A DNA stretch of 64,000 bases from Acidobacteriota bacterium (GCA_017307505.1 JAFKEE010000021.1:279949-343948); one strand, 5' to 3'; shown: positions 35,759 to 43,299, counted from the first letter of the stretch. Made by a program: numbers and translations. Notes: generated by a model from the letters alone, not told the origin.

Positions 35759-35870
35759 ACACACATCGGGCCGGTCCCGCCGGATGGAGGCTCGCTGGTG
35801 CAGGCGAGTCCAGGCGGCGGAGCCCGCCCGATCCCTTCCTGGGCGCAGTCGAACTCGGCGGACAACTGTA

Positions 35871-36377
35871 CTACCGAAGCCGCTCGATCGTCAGTACAAG
35901 ATCTTTTCCCTCAAGTGGTTTTGCTTGAAGAGATCTGCCGAGCACGGCAATAGTTCCTTGGGCGTTGGTATGGATCTCGCAAGTAATTTCGCCCTCTTCC
36001 ATCTCACTCAAGAAGAGCACCGGCTCTCCTCGCACTGGCAATCCGGATCGCGTCACTGTCACCATAAATAGTTGCTCGGATTCGAGCGGCAGTGTGACCT
36101 CGCCTATCCGTAGATCTTCCTCAAGGAGAGTAAGTCTCCATGGCGAAACCATGTCGAACGCGGTCCGGGTTCGACTGGCCACGTGCTCCACAGTGGCACC
36201 AACTAGCCAAAGAAAATAAGTTCCGGGTTGGCCTATTTCCGCGTCCATCAGGAGATTCTCGCTACAATGCCCTGATCGCATGAGATCTGCGCCCGACTGC
36301 CAGAGTGGGTTTCCGTTCGAGAACACGCAGGCACCACCGTGGATTCGAAACTCTGTTGAAAACAGCCTTATGTTCAT
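35871..36377 (-). CDS. Hypothetical protein with C-terminal Ig-like segment
   Basis: The 168-residue product is not recognised. The C-terminal half (about 95-168) reads as a beta-sandwich: LFMVTVTRSGLPVRGEPVLFLSEM, GEITCEIHTNAQGTIAVLG and DLVLTIERLR, with the P(V)xGxPV...TxxxG spacing of bacterial Ig-like (Big) domains. The N-terminus has no signal peptide. An AGGT site lies 9 nt before the ATG. Base composition is lower in GC than the flanking genes. It is the third gene of a leftward cluster with 36462 and 37235. Confidence 0.55.
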   Translation of the reverse strand: MNIRLFSTEFRIHGGACVFSNGNPLWQSGADLMRSGHCSENLLMDAEIGQPGTYFLWLVGATVEHVASRTRTAFDMVSPWRLTLLEEDLRIGEVTLPLESEQLFMVTVTRSGLPVRGEPVLFLSEMEEGEITCEIHTNAQGTIAVLGRSLQAKPLEGKDLVLTIERLR

Positions 36378-36461
36378 GTCGCAATACCTGACGCGTGAAA
36401 ATGATAAACGATTGACGTCAGATAGTGGCCGCTCACTTCTAGCCGTCTGTCCAACGAACTT

Positions 36462-37223
36462 CTAGGGTACAGGATCAGGAGAATGACAGGACGTCTGTTG
36501 TTGCGCCATAGACTTCTCCGCAGCGCAAGTCAACCCCCCATTGATGGAAATCTGAGCGACCGTTTGCAGAGTGTATAGCCAATTGTTCTGCACGCTCAGT
36601 AACAGATCACAAACGTTACCTGGATTGCATCGCCGATGTGCGCGAAACCCCATATTCGTAGTACACTGGCCGCCACTTTGATCACACCGATAGTAAGCAC
36701 GAATATTCTTCAACGGCGGAGTCACGGCGGTCTGTTCATTGTTTACAAACTGAGTGTAGCTAATAGGGCAGTATGCATTGTGGGTTGTATTTACATTTAT
36801 TGTCCCATCTACTTGGAAATCGCTCCCCGACATAGCCAGAGACGCTGTCGTCTGTGCCACCTCTCCGTGTCCACCGGGGTCGGTATCACCGGCTTGGTGC
36901 CCGCTGGGGAGTGTAATTAGCGTGTAGGTACTCACACTATGGCAATTGCATCCCGAGAATGCATTTGTGGTTCCCGTCGCGTAGATGATTCCGTCGTCGT
37001 CAACACCAGTAACAACGGTGTAAAGACTCGAATAAGGTATCATTCCTTGTGCGTGGACGGGCCGGACCGATAGGTATTCTTCTAAACGGTCAACCCACCC
37101 CCGGGCTACGTGGGGATGCATCGCTGGAATCGGGATCAGCACCACTGATCGTTTCTGGGCATCTGCAAAACCGTGAAGCCTAGCGGCACCCATCGGGGTC
37201 AGTCCACCCTGAACGGATTGCAT
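36462..37223 (-). CDS. Hypothetical cysteine-containing protein
   Basis: The 253-residue protein is unrecognised. It contains ten cysteines in the C-terminal two thirds (CNCH, YCPIS, RCDQSGGQC, RRCNPGNVC, TCAAE, SCHS) in Ser/Thr/Asn-rich beta-like context, typical of disulfide-bonded extracytoplasmic proteins. Yet no hydrophobic signal peptide is visible at the N-terminus. The ATG has AGAGG 4 nt upstream and lies 11 nt after the preceding gene. Composition is markedly less GC-rich than the surrounding genes. Confidence 0.55.
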   Translation of the reverse strand: MQSVQGGLTPMGAARLHGFADAQKRSVVLIPIPAMHPHVARGWVDRLEEYLSVRPVHAQGMIPYSSLYTVVTGVDDDGIIYATGTTNAFSGCNCHSVSTYTLITLPSGHQAGDTDPGGHGEVAQTTASLAMSGSDFQVDGTINVNTTHNAYCPISYTQFVNNEQTAVTPPLKNIRAYYRCDQSGGQCTTNMGFRAHRRCNPGNVCDLLLSVQNNWLYTLQTVAQISINGGLTCAAEKSMAQQQTSCHSPDPVP

Positions 37224-37234
37224 AATCCTCTGGA

Positions 37235-37657
37235 CTAGACGAAGCCCTCTTCCCGGCGCTGTTGCATGACTGCAGAATCTGTAGTTGAAGGACGGGCTGC
37301 GAGCTCACTGTGAGCGGCCCGGTACATTTCTGCATTCTTGCTGAATTCGGTCTTCTCCCGAATGCTGAGCGGCAGCCCACTCACGAAAGTGGCAGCGCGA
37401 GCTTTCTCTACTTCCTTAACCGTGTTGGGCGGTGTTGTCGCAGTAAGGAAGAGGAGCGAGTACATCACTTCGTCTGATATCAATTCAGGATTCTGGGCTC
37501 CGTTGACAGCGCCTGAGGCAGACGCCTGAGCCTTGACAGGGCTGTTTACGAACAGAAGGCCCGCCGCAAGGCACGAAATCAGGGCAGAGGCGACAAAGGC
37601 CCCCGCTAGATATTTCCTCTTCGGAGCCAATGGAAACCTAAGAATTGAGAACTTCAA
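37235..37657 (-). CDS. Hypothetical secreted protein
   Basis: The best start is a TTG at 37657, because AAAGGAGG ends 5 nt upstream. An in-frame ATG 11 codons earlier would place this strong site inside the gene. The 140-residue product has a signal peptide with a basic n-region (LAPKRKYLAG), a hydrophobic core (AFVASALISCLAAGLLFV) and a VKAQA cleavage site. A helical, Glu/Lys/Arg-rich mature part follows. No family is recognised. It leads the three-gene low-GC cluster and has an extended -10 promoter upstream. Confidence 0.6.
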   Translation of the reverse strand: MKFSILRFPLAPKRKYLAGAFVASALISCLAAGLLFVNSPVKAQASASGAVNGAQNPELISDEVMYSLLFLTATTPPNTVKEVEKARAATFVSGLPLSIREKTEFSKNAEMYRAAHSELAARPSTTDSAVMQQRREEGFV

Positions 37658-37694
37658 GCGTACCTCCTTTGAGCAAGCTTTGGCGCACACTCAG

Positions 37695-37723
37695 GAAATA
37701 GCACGTATTGCATCCAGCGTCAA
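37695..37723 (-). promoter_or_regulatory. Promoter TTGACG-17-TGC-TATTTC for the 37657-35871 cluster
   Basis: On the minus strand TTGACG (5/6 match) and TATTTC are separated by 17 nt, and the -10 is preceded by TGC (extended -10). The start would be near 37688, leaving a leader of about 30 nt with AAAGGAGG before the TTG at 37657. The whole initiation signal is coherent. Confidence 0.55.
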
Positions 37724-38077
37724 CTAGATTTTTCGCGATTCTATTATCGCTTTCGAGCGATTGCTTGCAAATCTTCTCGCTTCACCTTGCAACAGTGCGG
37801 TAACGAAGAGGTTTTCCGTCCGTCTGACATGGAAAACGCAACCAAGACATCGAGCGACAAATCAGCCATGTAAATAACAATTTTTCGGCTCGGTGGAAGC
37901 GGGGACCACGCACGACGAGGCTCAGTTCCGGAGGCCTTGGCTTACGGCAGCCCTGTGCTAGTCATGGCGCATGGTCCCGATGCGGCTTCAGAGGAGAAGG
38001 GCGCGCCAATGCCCCATGGGTGTTCGCACACAGGTGCAAGCCTCAGGCAGCACAGTCGGCCCAATCTGCCTCGAGGT
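37724..38077. other. Non-coding stretch between the low-GC cluster and the TPR gene
   Basis: About 350 nt without a credible gene. The half nearer the cluster is AT-rich. The half nearer the TPR gene contains a bulged hairpin (CCTC-AGGCAG type, around 38045-38075) without a T tract, possibly a weak 3' structure of the TPR transcript. No repeat or RNA gene was recognised. Confidence 0.4.
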
Positions 38078-39304
38078 TTAGCGGGCGGCGGTCTGCAACT
38101 GTTCCCGAAGCAGTTTGGCGGCTTCGGCGGAGTTGCGCCCCGCCGCGTCTTTCAGATACGCCGCCGCCTGCTCCGGCCGGTTCAAATGATGTGCGATGGC
38201 TCCGGCGTGATAGAGGAGCCTGGGATCCTTCACGCCGATCTGCAGCGCCTTCTGGATCTCGGCATCGGCCTGCTCGTACTCGCCATTGGCGGCCAGGGCC
38301 CAGGCGTAGCTGTCGCGAGTGAAGACGTCCTGGCGGCGGGCGATTTCCCGCTTGGCAATCTCGAGCGCCTTGGCGGGCTGCTTTGCGTGATCGATGTAGT
38401 AGGCGATCAGTTCGTGGTTGGAGTTGTCGCCCAGCATGGATTCCGCCAGCGACTTCTGTTCAAACTCGGCGAAGGCCTTGGCCGCTTCGTCCTTCTTTCC
38501 GGCGAGCGCGAGCTCTTCCGCCCAGGCGAACTGATTCTCGGCATGCGGAGCCGCGGCGTAACGCTGTTGCAGCAGGGCGGCCGCTTCTTCGTGCCGGCCC
38601 TGAGCACTGCGCACACGCGCCAGCGCGGCCTGGGCGTAGTGGTAGTTCGGGAAGACCCCCAGCGCGCCAGCCGCATACATCTCGGCCTTGGGGAGATCCC
38701 CGCTGACGAAACTGAGGTGCGACATCTGCGTGAGCAGCCAGGCGCGGTCCTCTGATTCGGAGAAGGGCGTGGAATCGTAGGCGGCCTGCATCAGTTCCAT
38801 GGCTCCGGGCAGGCGGCCATGCAGCTCGCGCAGATAGGCCGCGCGGGTGAGGCCGGCGACATTGCCGGGCTTCAGATTGAGCATCCACTGGGCGGCTTTG
38901 ATGGCGTCCGCGTAGTTGCCGAGTTCGACATTGGCGTCCACCAGGTAGCCGTAGACGGTCACATCGTCGGGCGTCTGTTTGTTGAGGCGGGTAGCGGTTT
39001 CCAGTGCCTTCGCGAATTCGTGGCGGCCGAGCTGGAGCCAGGCCTGTACTTTCAATGCTTCGAAATTGCCCGGGGCGGCCGCCAGTGACTGCTTCAGCGT
39101 CTCTTCGGCCTTCGAGTAGTAGTCAACATCGGAGGTCTCGCGGGCGCGCCGGGCATAGGCCATCGCGAGGCTGTTCAAGTAGGGCACATGGTTCGGGTGG
39201 GCCTTCAGTCCGGCCTGAGCCTTTTGGATCGCGTTTTCGGCCGGAGTGCCCGCCAGGGCGATTGTGGCGAAGAGGGCGAGAGAAGCAATCAGTGTCTTAT
39301 TCAT
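38078..39304 (-). CDS. Secreted TPR-repeat protein
   Basis: A signal peptide (residues 1-18, MNKTLIASLALFATIALA) is followed by about ten degenerate tetratricopeptide units. Examples are YYSKAEETLKQSLAAAPGNFEALKVQAWLQLG, YAQAALARVRSAQGRHEEAAALLQQRYAAAPH and YEQADAEIQKALQIGVKDPRLLYHAGAIAHHLNRPEQAAAYLKDA. The repeats mediate protein-protein contacts. It lies directly downstream of the DUF4331 gene on the same strand and probably works with it. Confidence 0.88.
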   Translation of the reverse strand: MNKTLIASLALFATIALAGTPAENAIQKAQAGLKAHPNHVPYLNSLAMAYARRARETSDVDYYSKAEETLKQSLAAAPGNFEALKVQAWLQLGRHEFAKALETATRLNKQTPDDVTVYGYLVDANVELGNYADAIKAAQWMLNLKPGNVAGLTRAAYLRELHGRLPGAMELMQAAYDSTPFSESEDRAWLLTQMSHLSFVSGDLPKAEMYAAGALGVFPNYHYAQAALARVRSAQGRHEEAAALLQQRYAAAPHAENQFAWAEELALAGKKDEAAKAFAEFEQKSLAESMLGDNSNHELIAYYIDHAKQPAKALEIAKREIARRQDVFTRDSYAWALAANGEYEQADAEIQKALQIGVKDPRLLYHAGAIAHHLNRPEQAAAYLKDAAGRNSAEAAKLLREQLQTAAR

Positions 39305-39382
39305 GGTGGCGTCCAGGGGTCGATGCAGGGATTCTGTGGAAGGTTCGGGGCAGACCCTCTCGGACCTGCCCCATTGCTGTGG

Positions 39383-40876
39383 TTAGAGGCTCGGACAGAT
39401 ACCGCTTTCGAAGTACGGGCAGCCCGGCTGGCCGGGTCCGGCATGGACGCTGTCGCGGCCGCTGTAGGCGGGCGCCATGAAGGGGAACGCCGGCTGCAGC
39501 GGAGCGGTGCCGGTGTTGACGCCGTCGCCCAGCGGAGTGCCGTACTTCTTGCCGTCCACCAGAATGCCGGCCACGGCGCGCAAGGCGATGTCGAGCACAT
39601 CGTCACCCAGGCGGCGCCCGTTCGGGAAGCCGGAAACATCACCGGCCAGGAAGCCGAGGCGCTTCTGCTGGGTCATCGCAGTGGGCTGGATGCCGGTGTT
39701 GAGGCGGAGCAGATCCGCAACAGGACCCGCATCGCCGGCGCCGCAGCCAGGGCAGATGGGCGCCATATATTGAACGAGCAGCAGCAGGTCTGTGCGTGGA
39801 GCGGGCGCCGTCGGTACGCCGATGCTGGCCAGGATCTTGGCGGCCAGCGGGTCGAGCACGAAGTCAGCGAACTGCGAATCGTTTGTCGGATGATCCATGC
39901 TGAACTTGTCCTTCGAACCGGTGCCGATGATGGCTTCATTGATGAGCGGATTGCCCATGCGCTGGATCTGGCCCCAGGATTCGGTGGTGGAGTCGCCCAA
40001 CACCGTGGTGCGGCGGCGCGAGGTGGCGCCATAGGTGCCGATGACCGCTTCCTTGTCGCCGGCCGAGTGCATCTTGCCGTCGCTGGTCAGCATGGTAATG
40101 GGCAGTTCCAGGGCAATGGTATTCACGTCGAAGCCGGCCAGGGCGTTGGGCGCGTAGTTGTGCTGGTCATCGCCTTCCGCCATGGCGGGCATGACACCGC
40201 CGCCGGCCGCTTTGCGCAGGTTCACTGAGTCGAAGAAGCCGCCGAGGTCGATGAAAAAGGGATCGGCCACGGTGCCGGCGAAGACGCGTACGCCCTGGCC
40301 CAGGTCATAGATGCCCTGCGCGCGCAGGCTGTTGTAGTCCGGCATGGTCTTGGGTCCGACATTGGCGGGCACGGCATAGGTGTTCATGCCGGCCGTGAGT
40401 TCACGGGAACCGGAGTTCGTCACCATGGTCACGGTGTAGCTCTGGCGCAGGTTTAAACCTTCCGAGCCGGAGCCGTCGAGCGCGGTAATAGCGGGAATTC
40501 CAGCCAGATTGCCGACGAAGCCAGTGAAGACGCCGGGTGCGCGGATTTCCGTCTTGAAACGGATCTGGAAGGTGACATCGGGCACCCCGTCGCGGTTGTT
40601 GTCGACCTTCATTTCATAAAGGACACCGGGATCGAAGGGGAAATAGTTCGGGCCGTTGGAGGGCTCGAGGAAGGGGTCGACATTCAGGATCATGATGACC
40701 TTGTCGGGCCGTTCGGGGCTGACAAAGGTGTACCAGTCTGTGATGTCGGCCTTCTGGTCGAGAGACGTGATGGGCGCCTCGCGATGGCTGGCGGCAAAGA
40801 CCGCCGGTTGTTGGATGGTGAGGGTCGCCATGAGCATGGCGAGCGTGGTTCGTAGTGTTTTTGATCTGAGCAGCAT
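39383..40876 (-). CDS. Secreted DUF4331 family protein
   Basis: The ATG at 40876 follows a GAGGAAC site and opens a signal peptide (MLLRSKTLRTTLAMLMATLTIQQPAVFA). The mature N-terminus SHREAPITSLDQKADITDWYTFVS and the SNGPNYFPFDPGVLYEMKVDNNRDGVPDVTFQIRF block are diagnostic of DUF4331. The family is extracytoplasmic and often occurs next to TPR proteins, as here; its function is unknown. The calcium-like DxNxDGxxD stretch (DNNRDGVPD) suggests metal binding. The frame extends 46 codons further upstream without support. Confidence 0.92.
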   Translation of the reverse strand: MLLRSKTLRTTLAMLMATLTIQQPAVFAASHREAPITSLDQKADITDWYTFVSPERPDKVIMILNVDPFLEPSNGPNYFPFDPGVLYEMKVDNNRDGVPDVTFQIRFKTEIRAPGVFTGFVGNLAGIPAITALDGSGSEGLNLRQSYTVTMVTNSGSRELTAGMNTYAVPANVGPKTMPDYNSLRAQGIYDLGQGVRVFAGTVADPFFIDLGGFFDSVNLRKAAGGGVMPAMAEGDDQHNYAPNALAGFDVNTIALELPITMLTSDGKMHSAGDKEAVIGTYGATSRRRTTVLGDSTTESWGQIQRMGNPLINEAIIGTGSKDKFSMDHPTNDSQFADFVLDPLAAKILASIGVPTAPAPRTDLLLLVQYMAPICPGCGAGDAGPVADLLRLNTGIQPTAMTQQKRLGFLAGDVSGFPNGRRLGDDVLDIALRAVAGILVDGKKYGTPLGDGVNTGTAPLQPAFPFMAPAYSGRDSVHAGPGQPGCPYFESGICPSL

Positions 40877-41085
40877 GGATTGTTCCTCGCGGAATTGTGA
40901 AGCCGTTGTCATGTGGAGGTACGGCATCGGGTGAGGAACGGATTTCGATTGCGAGAGAATTTCGCGATTATCCCGCGCAAAAAGAAAACTCAAAATATAG
41001 GCGGAATCCTGCAATCCGGCGGCGTTCGGATTTCGTACCTATGTGGAATGCGGGCGCAGGTATGGCTCGTCGGCGTGTTTCGGGT

Positions 41086-41091
41086 TAAGCT
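41086..41091 (+). promoter_or_regulatory. -10-like TAAGCT box, 6 nt before AraC start
   Basis: TAAGCT lies 6 nt before the GTG at 41098 with GACAGG between. The A-G-G is too close to the start to act as a normal ribosome site. It is a leaderless-promoter candidate. Confidence 0.3.
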
Positions 41092-41097
41092 GACAGG

Positions 41098-41814
41098 GTG
41101 CGTTACCGGGAACACGCTCCACCAGCCCGTCTTGCCGGCGCCGTGGAATGTTTCTGGACCTACGCAGCCGACCCCGCCCACCCAACGCAACGTGTGCTGC
41201 CCGACGCCTGCGAGGACATCGTCTTCATGCCGGAGGGGGGCCTGCTGGCGGCGGTGGGCACAATGACCAAGGCGCAGGTTTACACGCATGCCCAGCCGCA
41301 AACACTGGTGGGCGTGCGGTTTCACCCTTCCATGGCCAGGCAGTTCCTGGGTGTCGCCGCAAGTGAGTTGACCAACCAACTGGTGGAATTGAGCGGGCTG
41401 TGGGGCGCCAGAGGGAACCAGTTGAGAGACCGGTTGAGTTCGGCCGCTTCGGGGGAAGAGGCGGTGGCTCTGCTGGCGGACGAGTTGCGGCCGGTGGAGG
41501 AGACTCCGGCCCAGCAACTGGTGCTGTGGGTGGCGGAGCAGGCCGGGCGCGTCCGGTTGGACGATCTGGCGCGGTTTGCGGGGTTGAGCCAGAGGCACCT
41601 GCGGCGGGTCTTCCTGGAGCAGACCGGCGTGTCGCCGAAGCTGTTCTGCCGGGTGGTGCGGTTCCGCAGCCTGGTCAGCCGGTTGTCGACCGGAGCCGAG
41701 GCGGATTGGGCGGACCTGGCGCTGGACTACGGGTACTATGACCAGAGCCATCTGGTGAACGAGTTCCGCGAGCTTAGCGGGTTGACGCCCACCGGTTACC
41801 TCGCCCGGCCATGA
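41098..41814 (+). CDS. AraC-family transcriptional regulator
   Basis: The protein starts at GTG (238 residues). The N-terminal domain resembles the DUF6597 sensor of AraC regulators (RYREHAPPARLAGAVECFWTY, VLPDACEDIVFM, VGVRFHPSMARQFLG). The C-terminal two helix-turn-helix units are RLDDLARFAGLSQRHLRRVFLEQTGVSPKLFCRVVRFR and WADLALDYGYYDQSHLVNEFRELSGLTPTGY, classic AraC/XylS. The downstream VOC gene, 47 nt away on the same strand, is a likely functional partner. The ligand is unknown. Confidence 0.92.
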   Translation: MRYREHAPPARLAGAVECFWTYAADPAHPTQRVLPDACEDIVFMPEGGLLAAVGTMTKAQVYTHAQPQTLVGVRFHPSMARQFLGVAASELTNQLVELSGLWGARGNQLRDRLSSAASGEEAVALLADELRPVEETPAQQLVLWVAEQAGRVRLDDLARFAGLSQRHLRRVFLEQTGVSPKLFCRVVRFRSLVSRLSTGAEADWADLALDYGYYDQSHLVNEFRELSGLTPTGYLARP

Positions 41815-41849
41815 CCGTTTTTTCCAAGACGGAGCCGTAGCGCCGCGGA

Positions 41850-41855
41850 TACCAT
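41850..41855 (+). promoter_or_regulatory. -10-like TACCAT box, 6 nt before VOC start
   Basis: TACCAT is followed by GACCGC and then the ATG at 41862. There is no Shine-Dalgarno sequence. It is a leaderless-promoter candidate. Confidence 0.35.
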
Positions 41856-41861
41856 GACCGC

Positions 41862-42251
41862 ATGAAGATTACAGCCGTTCTGATCGTGGAAGCCATCGAG
41901 CCGTGCCTGACGTTCTGGGTCGACCGGCTCGGATTTGAGAAGACCGTGGAGGTGCCGGAAGGGGATCGCCTGGGCTTCGTGATCCTCCAAAAGGACTCGG
42001 CGGAACTGATGTTCCAGACACGCGACAGCGTCGCCAAGGATGTTCCGCAGATGATTCCGGCGATGACGGGCCAGGGGGTGGGCCTCTTCATTGAGGTTCC
42101 GGATTTTGACGATCTTTTGAGCCGTGTGGCCGGGATGGAAGTGGTGATGCCGGAACGGACGGCGTTCTATGGAATGAGGGAGATCGTGGTTCGGGAGCCG
42201 GGTGGCTTCGCCGTGTGTTTCGCCAGCAGAGTGGAAGCTGCGAATGCCTGA
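41862..42251 (+). CDS. VOC-superfamily (glyoxalase/bleomycin-resistance fold) protein
   Basis: The 129-residue protein has the paired beta-alpha-beta-beta-beta units of the vicinal-oxygen-chelate fold: ITAVLIVEAIEPCLTFWVDRLGFEKTVEVPEGDRLGFVIL, then VGLFIEVPDFDDLLSRV and a closing FYGMREIVVREPGGFAVCFA. E185-type metal ligands cannot be assigned safely. Function could be lyase, isomerase or drug sequestration. It follows an AraC regulator. Confidence 0.85.
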   Translation: MKITAVLIVEAIEPCLTFWVDRLGFEKTVEVPEGDRLGFVILQKDSAELMFQTRDSVAKDVPQMIPAMTGQGVGLFIEVPDFDDLLSRVAGMEVVMPERTAFYGMREIVVREPGGFAVCFASRVEAANA

Positions 42252-42265
42252 TTTGCCTGTTTGGG

Positions 42266-42285
42266 CAAACTGGTGAGCCGGGCGG
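42266..42285. repeat. Direct repeat, left copy (duplicated tRNA-Lys 3' end)
   Basis: A 20-nt sequence identical to 43128-43147. Fifteen of its bases are the last 15 nt of tRNA-Lys including CCA. It lies 14 nt after the VOC gene and bounds the toxin-antitoxin module on the left, as expected for an att-type duplication. Confidence 0.75.
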
Positions 42286-42382
42286 TCACTTGGTGGGGTG
42301 GGCGGGTTGACTGCCCGGCCAATTGGTCCCTGCCGTTCGCTGCGGTGGTTGCCGCCCGTGTCCGAACTCTCCGCAAATTGCG

Positions 42383-42388
42383 TACAAT
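42383..42388 (+). promoter_or_regulatory. -10-like TACAAT box, 6 nt before toxin start
   Basis: TACAAT (5/6 match) is followed by GGGGCT and the ATG at 42395. If it is the -10, transcription begins at or just past this ATG. The alternative ATG at 42422 would then have a leader of about 27 nt. A palindrome CCAATTGG at 42319-42326 lies upstream and might bind the antitoxin. Confidence 0.4.
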
Positions 42389-42394
42389 GGGGCT

Positions 42395-42757
42395 ATGCGG
42401 GAGGCCATCGGCGGGCTACCGATGACGGTCGTAGAAACCGAGCGGTTTCTGAAGGACTCGATGTCCCTTCTGCCGCCGGCATCCCGATCGGAATTGATCT
42501 GGTTCCTGGCAATGAACCCGGAGGCTGGAGATCTCATCCCGGATACCGGCGGTGTTCGAAAACTTCGATGGGCGCTTCCGGGCCGGGGCAAGCGGGGCGG
42601 CGCGCGCGTCATCTACTACTTTCACAGCCAGCGCGTTCCGGTGTTTCTCCTCGCGGCGTATGGCAAAAACGAGAAAGCCAACCTGACTCAGGCTGAGCGC
42701 AATGCGATGAAGCGGATCATCCCCTTGTTGGTAGCGAATTACACTGCGGGGAGGTAG
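42395..42757 (+). CDS. RelE/HigB-like type II toxin
   Basis: The 120-residue protein (111 from the alternative ATG at 42422) contains NPEAGDLIPDTGGVRKLRW, GKRGGARVIYYFHSQ and VFLLAAYGKNEKANLTQAE, the pattern of the RelE/HigB family (DUF1044-like addiction toxins). These toxins cleave mRNA on the ribosome. It is followed 14 nt later by an XRE antitoxin gene, the toxin-first order typical of higBA. Both genes sit between 20-bp direct repeats. Confidence 0.88.
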   Translation: MREAIGGLPMTVVETERFLKDSMSLLPPASRSELIWFLAMNPEAGDLIPDTGGVRKLRWALPGRGKRGGARVIYYFHSQRVPVFLLAAYGKNEKANLTQAERNAMKRIIPLLVANYTAGR

Positions 42758-42771
42758 GAGGCTCAACGACG

Positions 42772-43125
42772 ATGGCGAGCAAGGCAGCGACCAAACGACC
42801 GGCGGCGAAAAAGCAGGCTGTTCACCGTGTTTCGGTGGGCGCACGCATTATTGAAGGTCTGGAGCAAGCGGTGGCATGGAGCCAGGGCGAGACAGGAGGT
42901 GCCCGAGCCAGTGTCGTGCATGTGCCGCTGACGGATGTCCGCTCGATACGCCGCCGCATGGGCTTGAGCCAGTCTCAATTCGCGACGAAATTCGGGTTTC
43001 CACTGGCCACGCTTCAAAACTGGGAGCAGGGGCGGGCGAGGCCGGATACACCGACACGCGTGCTGCTCGCCGTCATCGCACACCATCCGGAAGTGGTGGA
43101 GGATGTTCTCGGCAAGGCAGGTTAA
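42772..43125 (+). CDS. HigA-like XRE-family antitoxin
   Basis: The 117-residue protein has a basic Lys/Ala-rich N-terminus. It carries a C-terminal helix-turn-helix (about 60-100) with SIRRRMGLSQSQFATKFGF and TLQNWEQGRARPD, typical of XRE antitoxins that autoregulate their operon. A GGAGG-containing stretch (GGGGAGGTAGGAGG) lies in the 14-nt gap after the toxin stop and serves as ribosome site. It pairs with the upstream toxin. Confidence 0.9.
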   Translation: MASKAATKRPAAKKQAVHRVSVGARIIEGLEQAVAWSQGETGGARASVVHVPLTDVRSIRRRMGLSQSQFATKFGFPLATLQNWEQGRARPDTPTRVLLAVIAHHPEVVEDVLGKAG

Positions 43126-43127
43126 GA

Positions 43128-43147
43128 CAAACTGGTGAGCCGGGCGG
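43128..43147. repeat. Direct repeat, right copy (within tRNA-Lys 3' end)
   Basis: This copy is identical to 42266-42285 and includes the acceptor 3' strand and CCA end of the intact tRNA-Lys plus 5 nt beyond it. Confidence 0.75.
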
Positions 43148-43207
43148 GGGTCGAACCCGCGACCACCTGATTAAAAGTCAGATGCTCTACCACTGAGCTA
43201 CCGGCCC
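43133..43207 (-). tRNA. tRNA-Lys (anticodon TTT)
   Basis: On the minus strand a complete 75-nt cloverleaf is visible. The 7-bp acceptor stem (GGGCCGG with CCGGCTC, one G-T pair) is followed by the D arm GCTC...GAGC. The anticodon loop CTTTTAA gives anticodon TTT. The T arm is GCGGG-TTCGACC-CCCGC, and CCA is encoded at the 3' end. The anticodon reads AAA/AAG lysine codons. Confidence 0.97.
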
Positions 43208-43212
43208 ACTCT

Positions 43213-43240
43213 GGGATACCCGGCGGGCGGGCACCTTCAA
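43213..43240 (-). promoter_or_regulatory. Candidate tRNA-Lys promoter (TTGAAG-16-TATCCC)
   Basis: On the minus strand TTGAAG and TATCCC are separated by 16 nt, and the -10 ends 5 nt before the mature tRNA 5' end. The spacing is good, but the predicted start almost coincides with the mature end, leaving little 5' leader. Confidence 0.4.
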
Positions 43241-43250
43241 CTAGGATACC

Positions 43251-43299
43251 AAGGGTACCCCTTAGGTGTACAATCAAACATCGTACAATCAGTACCCCT
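43251..43299. promoter_or_regulatory. GTAC-centred repeat array, possible operator
   Basis: GTACAATCA occurs twice (43268-43276 and 43283-43291, 15-bp period). These copies are flanked by GTACCCCT at 43255-43262 and 43292-43299; the first lies in a near-palindrome AAGGGTACCCCTT. Regular repeats upstream of a sugar-isomerase gene suggest a regulator binding site. No regulator gene is adjacent. Confidence 0.3.

Larger units (their letters stand above)
42286..43127. mobile_element. Putative 862-bp insertion carrying a toxin-antitoxin pair at tRNA-Lys
   Basis: The interval between two identical 20-bp copies of the tRNA-Lys 3' end holds only the toxin-antitoxin operon. Integrative elements that use tRNA 3' ends leave exactly this arrangement, with an intact tRNA on one side and a short duplicated end on the other. 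No integrase is present, so it would be a non-autonomous element or the remnant of a larger one. Confidence 0.5.

Noticed and set aside
42286-42394. Possible integrase or resolvase remnant at the left side of the TA insertion
   Set aside because: The 109 nt contain only a short palindrome (CCAATTGG); no frame with recombinase motifs exists.
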